A DNA stretch of 40,648 nucleotides from Bacteroidales bacterium UBA4345 (lineage in GTDB: Bacteria > Bacteroidota > Bacteroidia > Bacteroidales > Paludibacteraceae): assembly GCA_002396385.1 (NCBI GenBank), contig DGTD01000093.1:1-40648 (forward strand), given 5' to 3'. Position 1 is the stretch's first letter. Each line of letters opens with the position of its first letter. Shown here piece after piece: positions 6,816 to 13,560 of this stretch. Both the position numbers and the translations under genes were made by a program. Under the pieces are notes generated by a model. It did not search any database and was not told the origin of the DNA. It saw only the letters and a list, made by a program, of their open reading frames with translations.

Positions 6816-8759
6816 TTAGTCTTTTAGGTAATAGGGCGTTGTGTATCCCGCGCCTTTCAGCGGCAGGCCTTCCGCCCATGCTATCGGACGGCTGAACAGT
6901 TCCTCCACCTGCCCGAGGGTCTGTCCCTCGCCTGCCTCGACGATAATCTCGTCGTGCACATGGAAGACCACGTCAAGCCCCGCCTGCTCCGCCCTGAGCA
7001 GAACAACCCCGAGTATGTCTCGGGCGATAGCCTGCACCAGGTTCTCGGTCATCTTGCCACCATAGGTCTCCAGCCGCTCCCACTTCTTCGTGGTCTGGTT
7101 GGTTCCCGAGTAGGTGATGCGCTCTGCGGTCTCGCCGTACGCGTTTGTGAAGTCGGTGTACTGTGCGTCGGGGTAGCAGAGGTTGCGACCGCTCGGCAGG
7201 GTGACGCAGAGGTTCTTGTCGAGCATCCAGAGGCGGACGCCCCGGTTGATTTCTGTCGGCATTCCCGTGCTGATGGTGCGAACGGCCGCCCGTTCGATGT
7301 TCTGCCACAGGCGGACGATGCGCGGGTTGGCGTTGCGCCACTTGCGGACGGTGTCGCGCATGTCCTGGTCGGTCATGCCCATCTTCTCAGCGCCGAAAGC
7401 CGCCAGTGCCGAAACTCCGCCCCCGTAGCCGAGCGCCAGTGTGGCGATCTTGCCCTTCGCCCTCAGTTCGGAGTTCTGCCCGTGCTTCTCGACAGGCACC
7501 CCGAACATCTGCGATGCTGTGGCGCAGTAGATGTCCCCGTTCTTGCGGAACACGTCGAGCACCCACTCCTCGCCCGCCAGCCATGCGATGACCCTCGCCT
7601 CGATGGCAGAGAAGTCGCACACGTGGAAGGTCTTGCCGGGCGATGCCACGAAGGCGGTGCGGATCAGCTCGCTGAGCACCTGGGTAACTCCGGCATAACA
7701 CATCGAGAACTCGTCGAGGTCTCCGGCTAGCACCAGCCGCCTTGCATCGTCGAGGTCGCTGAGGTGGTTCTGTGGCAGGTTCTGCACCTGCACCAGACGT
7801 CCCGCCCATCTTCCAGTGCGTGCCGCTCCGTAGTACTGCAGCAGTCCGTGTATGCGTCCGTCAGCGCATACGCAGTCGAGCATGGCGCTGTACTTCTTCA
7901 CGCTGGTCTTGCCCATCTCCTTGCGCAGCTGTAGCACCTTGTAGGCGGTGCTGTACCTGCCCACCTGCTTCTCGATGTCGTCGAACACCTTCTTGTTCAG
8001 GCTGTCGACAGGGCAGTGGGCCGCATCGGCCAGCCACTGCTTCAGCTGTGCGGGGCTGTTGGGGTTCTCCAAACCCGTCAGCTTCTGCGCCTCGGCAAAC
8101 AGTTCCGCCGTGTACTCCTCCGCAAATCGGTCAGCGTTCTCCACCAGACGGCGCTCAATGAGCACGCCCCGGTCGTTGATGCGCTGGTCGGCGGCATAGA
8201 GCCGTTGCTCCCACCATGGCTGTGGCAGTTTGCCCACCACCTTCAGCACCGCCTGCTCCACCTCCACATCGCGCTTGTTGTAGGCCTTGAAGGTCTCCCA
8301 CTCGTCGGGGTAGTCGGTTGGCAGGTTGCGTTCGCCCTTCCTGTTCGGCAGGCTGAACCGCTTGATGAGCGCCTTGCCCTCCTTCATCTTGCCCTGCTCC
8401 AGTCCGAGCGCCTCACCGCACTGTGCGAGGCTGAGCGGAAGTCCCATGCGGGCGGCAGCCACCATGGTGCACCGCCATTGCTCAGGCGGTAGTGTAAGCC
8501 CCAGCCACCTGCCGATGCACACACGCTCGAACGTGGCGTTGTAGGCGGTCTTGGTGACCGACGGTTCGGTCAGTGCCTCCCGCACCTCAGTGGGCAGTTC
8601 CTCACCGCTGGCGAGGTCGACCACCTCCACCGTGCCACCATCTATGGCGTAGGCGAAGAGCAGGATGCGGAAATCGGGTGCCTCCGCGTACTTGTAGACA
8701 CCACACCCGGCAAGGTCCACGCTGCTGTAGGTTTCTATGTCTATGGCTAATGTTTTCAT
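6816..8759 (-). CDS. Phage family A DNA polymerase
   Basis: 647 aa. The N-terminus is a DnaQ-like 3'-5' exonuclease domain (Exo I DIE at 7-9, Exo II TAYNATFE at ~71-78, Exo III-like YNKRDVEVE at ~160-168). The C-terminus is a Pol I palm/fingers: motif A CDFSAIEAR (381-389), motif B RAKGKIATLALGYGG (~433-447), motif C HDE (602-604). No 5'-nuclease domain is present, as is usual for phage members. It replicates the phage genome. A terminator-like hairpin lies upstream, between it and the SSB gene, so its level may be set below that of the SSB. Confidence 0.95.
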   Translation of the reverse strand: MKTLAIDIETYSSVDLAGCGVYKYAEAPDFRILLFAYAIDGGTVEVVDLASGEELPTEVREALTEPSVTKTAYNATFERVCIGRWLGLTLPPEQWRCTMVAAARMGLPLSLAQCGEALGLEQGKMKEGKALIKRFSLPNRKGERNLPTDYPDEWETFKAYNKRDVEVEQAVLKVVGKLPQPWWEQRLYAADQRINDRGVLIERRLVENADRFAEEYTAELFAEAQKLTGLENPNSPAQLKQWLADAAHCPVDSLNKKVFDDIEKQVGRYSTAYKVLQLRKEMGKTSVKKYSAMLDCVCADGRIHGLLQYYGAARTGRWAGRLVQVQNLPQNHLSDLDDARRLVLAGDLDEFSMCYAGVTQVLSELIRTAFVASPGKTFHVCDFSAIEARVIAWLAGEEWVLDVFRKNGDIYCATASQMFGVPVEKHGQNSELRAKGKIATLALGYGGGVSALAAFGAEKMGMTDQDMRDTVRKWRNANPRIVRLWQNIERAAVRTISTGMPTEINRGVRLWMLDKNLCVTLPSGRNLCYPDAQYTDFTNAYGETAERITYSGTNQTTKKWERLETYGGKMTENLVQAIARDILGVVLLRAEQAGLDVVFHVHDEIIVEAGEGQTLGQVEELFSRPIAWAEGLPLKGAGYTTPYYLKD

Positions 8760-8770
8760 TTTGGGGTCTT

Positions 8771-8797
8771 AAAAATGCCCGAGGCGGTGCCCCGGGC
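8771..8797 (-). terminator. Intra-operon terminator between SSB and polymerase
   Basis: On the minus strand, GCCCGGGGC / GCCTCGGGC form a 9-bp stem with one mismatch and a 3-nt loop, followed at once by ATTTTTAA. It occupies most of the 61-nt gap between the two genes, and probably lowers expression of the polymerase and the genes beyond it. Confidence 0.6.
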
Positions 8798-8820
8798 TGG
8801 TTAGTACATCGGTTCATGCC

Positions 8821-9378
8821 TTATTCGAACTCCTCGTCGTCATCGCCGCCAACTCCATCGAAGTCGCTCTCGGCAGACACACGTCCGCCCAGGCGCTCGT
8901 CGTCCTTGAACTTCATGATGTTGTTAAGGCCGCAGGCGATGCCCTTGTTGCCGTTCACGTCGTAGGCGTAGAAGGTGACAGACACGTAGGCCCACATGCC
9001 GCTGTAAACCTCCTCCTCGTCGGTGATAGCCTGCTTGTTCTTGTCCACCACGCCCGGCTTGGTGTTGCACTTGGCATTCACGAACAGGTGGTCGGCGTAC
9101 ACGTCGTCGTCCTTCTCGTCACCGTCACGCAGTGGCAGGTCGAGCTTCTTAGGCTCCTTGCCGCTCCACTTGCTGACGATGCCCGCCTTCTTGGCAGCCT
9201 CGATGGCGTCCTCGAGGGCCTTGATGGTCTTCTTCTCCTTCTTAGGGATGAGGACGTTCGTCATGTACTTGCCATCGCCACCGCCTTCCGGTGTGTACTT
9301 CTCGAAGAGGTGGGTGTAACTGAGTCGGCATGGGCCGAAGATGACCTTGGTCTGGTCTTTGATAATTGGATCCATCAT
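8821..9378 (-). CDS. DUF2815 phage single-stranded DNA-binding protein
   Basis: 185 aa, matching the DUF2815 / Enc34-like ssDNA-binding family: opening KVIFGPCRLSYTHLFEKY, a Lys-rich helix after VLIPKKEK, the GMWAYVSVTFYAYDVNGNKGIACGL strand region, and a very acidic tail (DDDEEFE) like that of other SSBs. It should coat ssDNA and recruit replication or recombination partners. It lies between the DUF2800 gene and the polymerase gene, the usual order in such phages. Confidence 0.88.
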   Translation of the reverse strand: MMDPIIKDQTKVIFGPCRLSYTHLFEKYTPEGGGDGKYMTNVLIPKKEKKTIKALEDAIEAAKKAGIVSKWSGKEPKKLDLPLRDGDEKDDDVYADHLFVNAKCNTKPGVVDKNKQAITDEEEVYSGMWAYVSVTFYAYDVNGNKGIACGLNNIMKFKDDERLGGRVSAESDFDGVGGDDDEEFE

Positions 9379-9390
9379 AATGATTAGTAT

Positions 9391-10557
9391 TTAGTTATTA
9401 ATTGATTCAAAATCGCTTTCCGCTGAGTTGCTGTTCAGCGGTGGTCGCTTGTCGCTCTCAGGCACGAGGGCGGGCTTGCCCTGTGGCTTCACCAGGATGC
9501 CGTCGAGCAGGGTGGCGAGATTCTTCTTGCCAACGATGCCCTCGAGGTCGGTGATGCCCTTCAGGGCTCTCGGCTTGTAGAGGTTGTCGGCATCGAAGCC
9601 CTCGGCGGTAAGCTTGGAAGCCGCCGCTTCCTCGTCGATGATCTTGCGGATGCTCCGTCCCTCCACCAGTTTGTAGCCGGGGAACTTGTCGCCCTTCAGC
9701 GCCCTGTCGAGCGCATATTCGCCAACCGCCTCCGCCCATTTCTTGATGTCGGACAGTTTAGGCAACAGCCGTGCGATGTCGTCGTTGGTCATGAGCTCCG
9801 CGGTCGTTCCGCTTTCCTGGAGTGCGTCGAAGTCTTCCGTGCACCGTTTGGCCAATGCCTTGCACTGGCATTTGACCTTGCAGAACTGGCACCAGTCGCC
9901 TGCCACCTGCTCGCCCTCGCCCTTGATGGCCTTCTTGGCGGTCGGCGTCAGCACGTGGCCCGCCCAGTAGAGTAGTTGGTCTATTTCGAGCTCGTATTCG
10001 CTGAGGTTGCCGATGCGTGGCTGTATGATGGTCATGCGGACACGCTCGATGCGGTATTCGTCGCTGAACCGCTCGTAGGCGCCCAGTGCGTAGATCATCA
10101 TCTGGCTGTTGGCGATGGCGCTGACCTCGACACCCTTGCCGTACTTGAAATCGCAGATTTCCAGCGTGCCGTCCGCCACGATGATGGCGTCGCCTGTTCC
10201 GAAGCCTTCTGGTATGTACTTGCTGAAGTCGAGCCGCTGTTCCACCATCAGCACCGCATCGGGTGTGGACTTCTTGGCTTCCTCGAACTTGCCGAGCACG
10301 ATGCCGGTGTAGGTCTCCACGTGTCCAGGCATCTCGTCGGTGAAGTAGTCCTGCAGTTCCTCGATTTCGATGTCCTCGCCCTTGGTGCCGATGCCGAGGT
10401 TCTCCTTTAGCGCCTTGGCGCAGTAGGCGTGTGCGAGGCTTCCCTCACGGGCGTAGTCCGAACCGCTGTCGGGCACGTCCTTCTCGAGCAGTGCCGAGGG
10501 TGTGCAGTGCAGCCACCTGTGGCTGCCGCTTGCGCTGAGTATTGCGTGCTGTGCCAT
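9391..10557 (-). CDS. DUF2800 PD-(D/E)xK-type phage protein
   Basis: 388 aa from MAQHAILSASGSHRWLHC. The ORF could run further upstream to 10830, but that segment is a frame-shadow of the upstream gene. DUF2800 proteins are RecB/Cas4-like. Visible here are GTGDAIIVADGTLEICDFKYGKG, carrying the D...ExxDxKxG nuclease core, and a cysteine-rich segment (WCQFCKVKCQC) that may hold a metal or Fe-S cluster. It probably acts in phage recombination or end processing with the DUF2815 SSB next door. The start codon shares one base with the upstream stop (TAATG), implying coupled translation. Confidence 0.85.
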   Translation of the reverse strand: MAQHAILSASGSHRWLHCTPSALLEKDVPDSGSDYAREGSLAHAYCAKALKENLGIGTKGEDIEIEELQDYFTDEMPGHVETYTGIVLGKFEEAKKSTPDAVLMVEQRLDFSKYIPEGFGTGDAIIVADGTLEICDFKYGKGVEVSAIANSQMMIYALGAYERFSDEYRIERVRMTIIQPRIGNLSEYELEIDQLLYWAGHVLTPTAKKAIKGEGEQVAGDWCQFCKVKCQCKALAKRCTEDFDALQESGTTAELMTNDDIARLLPKLSDIKKWAEAVGEYALDRALKGDKFPGYKLVEGRSIRKIIDEEAAASKLTAEGFDADNLYKPRALKGITDLEGIVGKKNLATLLDGILVKPQGKPALVPESDKRPPLNSNSAESDFESINN

Positions 10558-11072
10558 TACTCGCCCTCCTTGTTTAGAACGGCACTGGGACCTACCACGA
10601 AGTTGCCGTCCTCGCCCAGAATGGTGTGCTCCACGTCGTGGATGAAGGTGGCGCGCTGGTCGGCAGTCAGCGAGCTTGGCTTCTGGTCGGGAGCACCGCA
10701 CTGTCCTGCCAGGTACTTGAACCAGTTGGTCAGAGCCTTGTGGTACTTCTTGTAGCCCTCGCTGTCGGTGTTGTCCTTCCAGCCCTCGCCCTCGAACTTG
10801 TCGCGGGTGCTGTTCATGGCCTTGCGGCATTCCTCACTGCCGGGCAGTGCTGGTGCCTTTGGCGCTTCGGTCTTGGCGGCGGGTTCTGCCTGTTCGGTCT
10901 GTTCTGCTTTGGCGGGTTCCTGTGCCTTCTGCTTCACTGCCTGCTGTATCTCCGTGGCGGTCACCGTCATCGGTCCGCCGGGGCAGTGGTTAGGCAGTAG
11001 GGCGAACAGCCCCCGCAGTGTGTCGAGCAACTCTTTGGATGCCCCGATTTCTACTTTTACGTTTAGCTCCAT
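10557..11072 (-). CDS. Phage protein with Ala/Pro/Glu/Lys linker, unknown
   Basis: 171 aa. A short N-terminal alpha/beta part (MELNVKVEIGASKELL) is followed by a low-complexity linker rich in A, P, E, K and Q (~50-78). A C-terminal domain has KFEGEGWKDNTDSEGYKKYHKALTNWF. A two-domain protein joined by a flexible linker, coupled to the DUF2800 gene, suggests an accessory recombination or SSB-interacting factor. That is an inference; I recognise no named family. Confidence 0.65.
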   Translation of the reverse strand: MELNVKVEIGASKELLDTLRGLFALLPNHCPGGPMTVTATEIQQAVKQKAQEPAKAEQTEQAEPAAKTEAPKAPALPGSEECRKAMNSTRDKFEGEGWKDNTDSEGYKKYHKALTNWFKYLAGQCGAPDQKPSSLTADQRATFIHDVEHTILGEDGNFVVGPSAVLNKEGE

Positions 11073-11265
11073 ACTTATATGTTTTTTTGTTAATTACTCC
11101 GTTTCGGGTGAGGATCTTGACGAGCCACGGGCGGCTGTAGCCGGTCCGCTGTTCCAGTTCCTCCCACATGGCCATTCGGCTTCCGCCTTCCTGGTTTAGT
11201 TCCTTGTAGAGGCTTACGATGTCCTTATGTCGCTGCTCCCTCTCTTCTTGTTTTTTGGTCTTCAT
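10990..11265 (-). CDS. Small basic DNA-binding-like phage protein
   Basis: 91 aa, strongly basic. Residues ~10-55 (HKDIVSLYKELN ... MWEELEQRTGYSRPWLVKIL) fit a small helix-turn-helix in which GYSRPWLVKIL would be the recognition helix. It overlaps the following gene (start 11072) by 83 nt in another frame. The C-terminal ~25 residues come from this overlap and are Arg/Ala-rich, so the authentic end is uncertain. It overlaps the preceding gene by ~40 nt. Confidence 0.55.
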   Translation of the reverse strand: MKTKKQEEREQRHKDIVSLYKELNQEGGSRMAMWEELEQRTGYSRPWLVKILTRNGVINKKTYKYGAKRKSRNRGIQRVARHTAGAVRPTA

Positions 11266-11506
11266 ACTCTCTGATGCGTTCTTGGTTGATAAACTCCTGC
11301 ACTGCTTCGAGGTCCTCCAGCTTGCCGGAGCCTGTGTCCAGGTTCACGATGGCGAAGCAGGCGCGCTCGAGTATGCGTTGCATGGCGCCGAACTGTTTAA
11401 GGGCCTTGTCGTGGTCGTCCGGAAGGGGATGGACCAGCTCGTGGCACCTCCGGTCAATCTCGCTGACGATGTTGCCCAGTGCGGCGCGGTATCTGATGTC
11501 TTCCAT
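11225..11506 (-). CDS. Small phage protein, unknown
   Basis: 93 aa, mainly alpha-helical (EIDRRCHELVHPLPDDHDKALKQFGAMQRILERACFAIVN), with a charged C-terminus. It lies 4 nt after the HTH gene at 11511-11840 and overlaps the next gene start. No recognised domain. Called real from composition and operon packing. Confidence 0.6.
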   Translation of the reverse strand: MEDIRYRAALGNIVSEIDRRCHELVHPLPDDHDKALKQFGAMQRILERACFAIVNLDTGSGKLEDLEAVQEFINQERIREYEDQKTRREGAAT

Positions 11507-11510
11507 GGCG

Positions 11511-11840
11511 TTAGTCGTTTAGATGGTTGATAATGTGTTGGGCGGTTTCCCTGCCGACGTCTTCCTGTGTCTGCCGTCTCCGTCCTTCAAGGTATCGGTA
11601 CAGGCTCTCCGTGTCCACGTAGATGCCCTTGCCTCCGAGGTCGGCCACCCCGATTACTTTCTTTGTGATGAGGTTCCGTATCTGGTAGCCGTTCCTCAGC
11701 CCGAGCTGTTTCGCCGCTCCGTTGACGGTCATCCACTTCGATGGCGGTTTAGGCGGTGCCGCCGCTTTCTCCAGCTTCAGCAGAAGCCTCTCGATGTTGT
11801 CGAGCCGCTGGAGGATGTTTTGAATGTCTTGCTCTATCAT
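11511..11840 (-). CDS. Excisionase/MerR-like HTH protein with coiled coil
   Basis: 109 aa. Residues 1-28 form a short coiled coil (IEQDIQNILQRLDNIERLLLKLEK). A helix-turn-helix of the excisionase/DNA-binding type follows: WMTVNGAAKQLGLRNGYQIRNLITKKVIGV and then a wing ending GIYVDTESLYRYLE. Such proteins act as phage regulators or recombination directionality factors. Without an integrase in view I cannot say which. It is the first protein gene after the tRNA-like region. Confidence 0.7.
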   Translation of the reverse strand: MIEQDIQNILQRLDNIERLLLKLEKAAAPPKPPSKWMTVNGAAKQLGLRNGYQIRNLITKKVIGVADLGGKGIYVDTESLYRYLEGRRRQTQEDVGRETAQHIINHLND

Positions 11841-11860
11841 AAGCTTGTCGTCTTAGTTGT

Positions 11861-11932
11861 TGGTGGGCGTCTGCGGAGTCGAACCGCTTTCAGTTGACCA
11901 AATCTTACCTGCGCCCGTGCGCTCTTCCGCCC
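11861..11932 (-). ncRNA. tRNA-like element A (degenerate)
   Basis: 72 nt ending in an encoded CCA. The 3' half is tRNA-like: T arm GCGG-TTCGACT-CCGC and acceptor strand GACGCCC. The 5' strand GGGCGGA pairs with only five of seven positions. A D-arm-like hairpin (GCGC-ACGG-GCGC) is present. No acceptable 5-bp anticodon stem with a 7-nt loop is visible, so I do not call an isoacceptor. Confidence 0.4.
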
Positions 11933-11937
11933 TTGTT

Positions 11938-11960
11938 GCCCCGCCTACCCGAAGCGGGGC
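11938..11960 (-). ncRNA. Hairpin preceding tRNA-like element A
   Basis: Perfect 7-bp stem GCCCCGC/GCGGGGC with a 9-nt loop, 5 nt upstream of element A in the leftward transcript. It holds the place that the GNRA-loop hairpins hold before elements B and C. Confidence 0.5.
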
Positions 11961-12023
11961 TCAGTAAAATCAGCATTAAAAACACTCTGAAGGACCCTCG
12001 CGGGCTGGAATACAATCAAGTAG

Positions 12024-12142
12024 CGGGCAGGTGGGGAATCGAACCCCGTGGAAGCGGTGTGCGATCCTAGTAACAGAGCCTCCGAGCATTTAATCCTGAC
12101 TCTGTCCGACACACCGAGGCAGAACCTTCTGCCTACCTGCCC
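12024..12142 (-). ncRNA. tRNA-like element B with expanded anticodon region
   Basis: 119 nt. The acceptor stem is a perfect 7 bp (GGGCAGG/CCTGCCC), followed by TA, a D-arm hairpin GGCAG-AAGGTT-CTGCC, and a T arm with loop TTCGATT. The discriminator is G and no CCA is encoded. In place of a normal anticodon arm there is a 7-bp stem CGGTGTG/CACACCG topped by a ~49-nt insert holding a second 6-bp stem ACAGAG/CTCTGT. It is the best-formed of the four elements. It could be a tRNA with an intron or a non-decoding tRNA mimic. Confidence 0.55.
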
Positions 12143-12148
12143 GATTTC

Positions 12149-12178
12149 GCGCTTGCACCGCTCACGCGGTTTGGGCGC
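12149..12178 (-). ncRNA. GNRA-capped hairpin 1
   Basis: Reading leftward: outer stem GCGC/GCGC, internal loop, inner 5-bp stem ACCGC/GCGGT, tetraloop GTGA (GNRA). It ends 6 nt before element B. It has exactly the same architecture as hairpin 2 (12360-12389), with compensated changes in the inner stem. Confidence 0.65.
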
Positions 12179-12202
12179 TTCCTATCATTTTACTACTACC
12201 TA

Positions 12203-12354
12203 TGGCGGGGGTCTGCGGATTCGAACCGCTTTCAGTTGGCCAGAGCACCGGATTACGGTTACCGGGTTAATATGAGTTGTTAGACTGCGAGACGTTAGGA
12301 ATGCCCGGCATTGCCTTCTCTCCGATGTCCCCACCCCGTTGGTGGCTTCCCCCC
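12203..12354 (-). ncRNA. tRNA-like element C with long central insert
   Basis: About 150 nt ending in an encoded CCA. The 3' half is GCGG-TTCGAAT-CCGC plus GACCCCC. The 5' strand GGGGGAA pairs at five positions. A 5-bp D-arm-like hairpin CCACC-AACGG-GGTGG follows. The central ~90 nt is far longer than any anticodon and variable arm and contains CCGG repeats. Boundaries at the 5' end are uncertain by 1-2 nt. Confidence 0.4.
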
Positions 12355-12359
12355 ATTTC

Positions 12360-12389
12360 GCGCTTGCGCCCCTCGCGGGGCTTGGGCGC
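12360..12389 (-). ncRNA. GNRA-capped hairpin 2
   Basis: Outer stem GCGC/GCGC, internal loop, inner stem GCCCC/GGGGC, tetraloop GCGA (GNRA). It lies 5 nt upstream of element C. Compared with hairpin 1, two inner-stem pairs differ with pairing retained, and the loop change keeps the GNRA class. Confidence 0.65.
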
Positions 12390-12456
12390 TGCTTCCAATT
12401 GTTAAATCTTAAACTTAAACTGTCTGCTTAACCTCGCCCTCCTCTCTCGGCAGGGC

Positions 12457-12487
12457 GGGCTTTGCGGCCCTCGCGGGCGGCTCGGCC
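12457..12487 (-). ncRNA. GNRA-capped hairpin 3
   Basis: A related element: inner stem GCCGCCC/GGGCCGC with one mismatch, tetraloop GCGA, and a short GGC/GCC outer stem. It lies between tRNA-like element D and hairpin 2. Confidence 0.5.
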
Positions 12488-12523
12488 TTAAAACACATGA
12501 CAATGAAAAAATCTTCGTTGCTG

Positions 12524-12619
12524 TGCCCGGGCGGGGATTCGAACCCCCTGTCATTACACAAATACATCTAAATGGCTCCTTTCCTAGGCTTTTCCGCCCC
12601 GTGGTGGCTTTTCCCGGGC
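12524..12619 (-). ncRNA. tRNA-like element D
   Basis: 96 nt. Acceptor stem GCCCGGG/CCCGGGC is a perfect 7 bp. The T arm has loop TTCGAAT on a GGGG/CCCC stem, and the discriminator A is followed by CAG rather than CCA. A D-arm-like hairpin is weak (GCC/GGC around a loop ending in GG). The length fits a class II tRNA, but I see no proper anticodon stem-loop. It begins 7 nt after the stop of the 55-aa gene. Confidence 0.45.
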
Positions 12620-12625
12620 TTTCCC

Positions 12626-12793
12626 TTATTCCGCCTCTCCCTCGTCCAGCCTTATGTGGCTGGCGTCGGGTGCGGATGTTCCGTTGTCGAGGTGTTTGGC
12701 CACCTCCTCGATGTATGCCTTATTGTAGTTGTCGGCAGCGTCCCAGTAGCCGTCGTCGAACCACGTCTCCGAGTTGAGTGCGTTCTGCTCCAT
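12626..12793 (-). CDS. 55-aa acidic phage protein
   Basis: An ATG ORF of 55 aa (MEQNALNSETWFDDGYWDAA ... ends LDEGEAE), acidic and rich in aromatics and Asp. It starts 3 nt after the stop of the preceding gene, with AGGGAGGA about 7 nt upstream inside that gene's end, which argues that it is translated. It is the last protein gene before the tRNA-like region. Family unknown. Confidence 0.6.
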   Translation of the reverse strand: MEQNALNSETWFDDGYWDAADNYNKAYIEEVAKHLDNGTSAPDASHIRLDEGEAE

Positions 12794-12796
12794 GAC

Positions 12797-13198
12797 TCAG
12801 TCCTCCCTCAGGTGTTCGATTATGTAATTGCGGTCATAATTATCGAGGTCCAGACCATTACTAATGCAGTAGACTATATAGTCGCGTTGTCCGAGGAGCT
12901 TTTTCGCCATCCCTCGTAGGCCGTCGTCATCATAGTCGTGAGCCTTCCGGGCGAGATCCTCGCCGGTCTGTTTGTCATATTCGAGAATATCGTTCCTGCT
13001 AGTCTTGTAGTGGGACACACCGGCCGATAGGTCGAAGATCAGCTTTCGGGTGAGGTCGTGGTCTTTTGGGTCACACAGGACAGCCTTGCAGAAGGCGTCC
13101 TTGCCCATTTTGCAATTCATGTATACCTCGTTGAAGGCGTCGAACTCTTCAGCAGCCACCTGGTGGCCGATGCGTGCTTCAAATTCTTCTTGTGTCAT
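12797..13198 (-). CDS. Phage early protein, unknown
   Basis: 133 aa, acidic and helical, starting MTQEEFEARIGHQVAAEEFDAFN. The C-terminal half contains GQRDYIVYCISNGLDLDNYDRNYIIEHL. No catalytic motif or known domain is recognised. Second gene of the leftward operon. Confidence 0.65.
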   Translation of the reverse strand: MTQEEFEARIGHQVAAEEFDAFNEVYMNCKMGKDAFCKAVLCDPKDHDLTRKLIFDLSAGVSHYKTSRNDILEYDKQTGEDLARKAHDYDDDGLRGMAKKLLGQRDYIVYCISNGLDLDNYDRNYIIEHLRED

Positions 13199-13226
13199 AA
13201 TGCTATAGTGTTAGTGGGTTAGATAC

Positions 13227-13421
13227 TTAGATGTTGTTTATAAATACGGCGCCTTCGAACAGGGCGTCACCGAGGTAGAGCGCACAACCGCAGAGCCAGT
13301 GGCGTGAGAACTTCTTCTCGAAATGGCGGAGGGCTTCGCCTTCCGATTTGGCGGTTGTATACCAGTAATCTGTGCGTCCGTTCTTGAACGACTTCACCAG
13401 TGTGTACGTGTAAGTGTCCAT
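13227..13421 (-). CDS. First small gene of leftward phage operon
   Basis: 64 aa (MDTYTYTLVKSFKNGRTDYWYTTAKSEGEALRHFEKKF...). It has a beta-strand-rich start and an amphipathic helix, and looks like a small single-domain protein. It is the first gene after the leftward promoter at 13506-13538. Anti-repressor or host-takeover genes often sit here, but nothing in the sequence shows such a role. Confidence 0.6.
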   Translation of the reverse strand: MDTYTYTLVKSFKNGRTDYWYTTAKSEGEALRHFEKKFSRHWLCGCALYLGDALFEGAVFINNI

Positions 13422-13426
13422 AATGC

Positions 13427-13457
13427 TTTGGTGTTTAATTAATTATTAGTACCTTTG
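13427..13457 (+). promoter_or_regulatory. Rightward promoter for the regulator gene
   Basis: TTTG at 13427-13430, a 19-bp spacer, and TACCTTTG at 13450-13457 match the Bacteroidetes -33/-7 consensus. Transcription would begin near 13463 and cross the operators, giving a ~120-nt leader. A 12-bp direct repeat (ACTTGTTTYGTA at 13469 and 13481) lies in this leader. Confidence 0.65.
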
Positions 13458-13505
13458 CAGTTCTTGAAACTTGTTTTGTAACTTGTTTCGTAACTGATTA
13501 CAACG

Positions 13506-13538
13506 CAAATATACCGAAAATTCTTCGGTAAAACCAAA
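13506..13538 (-). promoter_or_regulatory. Leftward early promoter
   Basis: On the minus strand, TTTG (13538-13535), a 21-bp spacer and TATATTTG (13513-13506) match the Bacteroidetes consensus. Operator 1 (13513-13529) lies in the spacer and touches the -7 element, so a bound repressor would block it. Confidence 0.7.
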
Positions 13539-13560
13539 TATTCACCGAAGAATTTTCGGT
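13513..13560. promoter_or_regulatory. Twin 17-bp operators of the phage switch
   Basis: Two 17-bp sites, 13513-13529 and 13544-13560, are exact reverse complements of each other. Each is itself a dyad, ACCGAA-N5-TTCGGT. Their centres are 31 bp apart, about three helical turns, which suits two repressor dimers on one face of the DNA. Confidence 0.8.

Noticed and set aside
12203..12260. Plus-strand D-arm-like and anticodon-like segment (CAGTTGGCCAGAGC followed by CCGG repeats)
   Set aside because: It resembles a rightward tRNA D arm, but no T arm or acceptor partner follows on the plus strand, and the T arm is on the minus strand.
12048..12275. Plus-strand ORF giving a GLRIRT-type peptide
   Set aside because: Peptides of this kind are the antisense translation of a tRNA T arm. 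The sequence is part of tRNA-like elements B and C.
12523..12777. Plus-strand ORF beginning MPGRGFEPP
   Set aside because: Again the antisense of a tRNA-like T arm and acceptor (element D), and it lies opposite the 55-aa gene.
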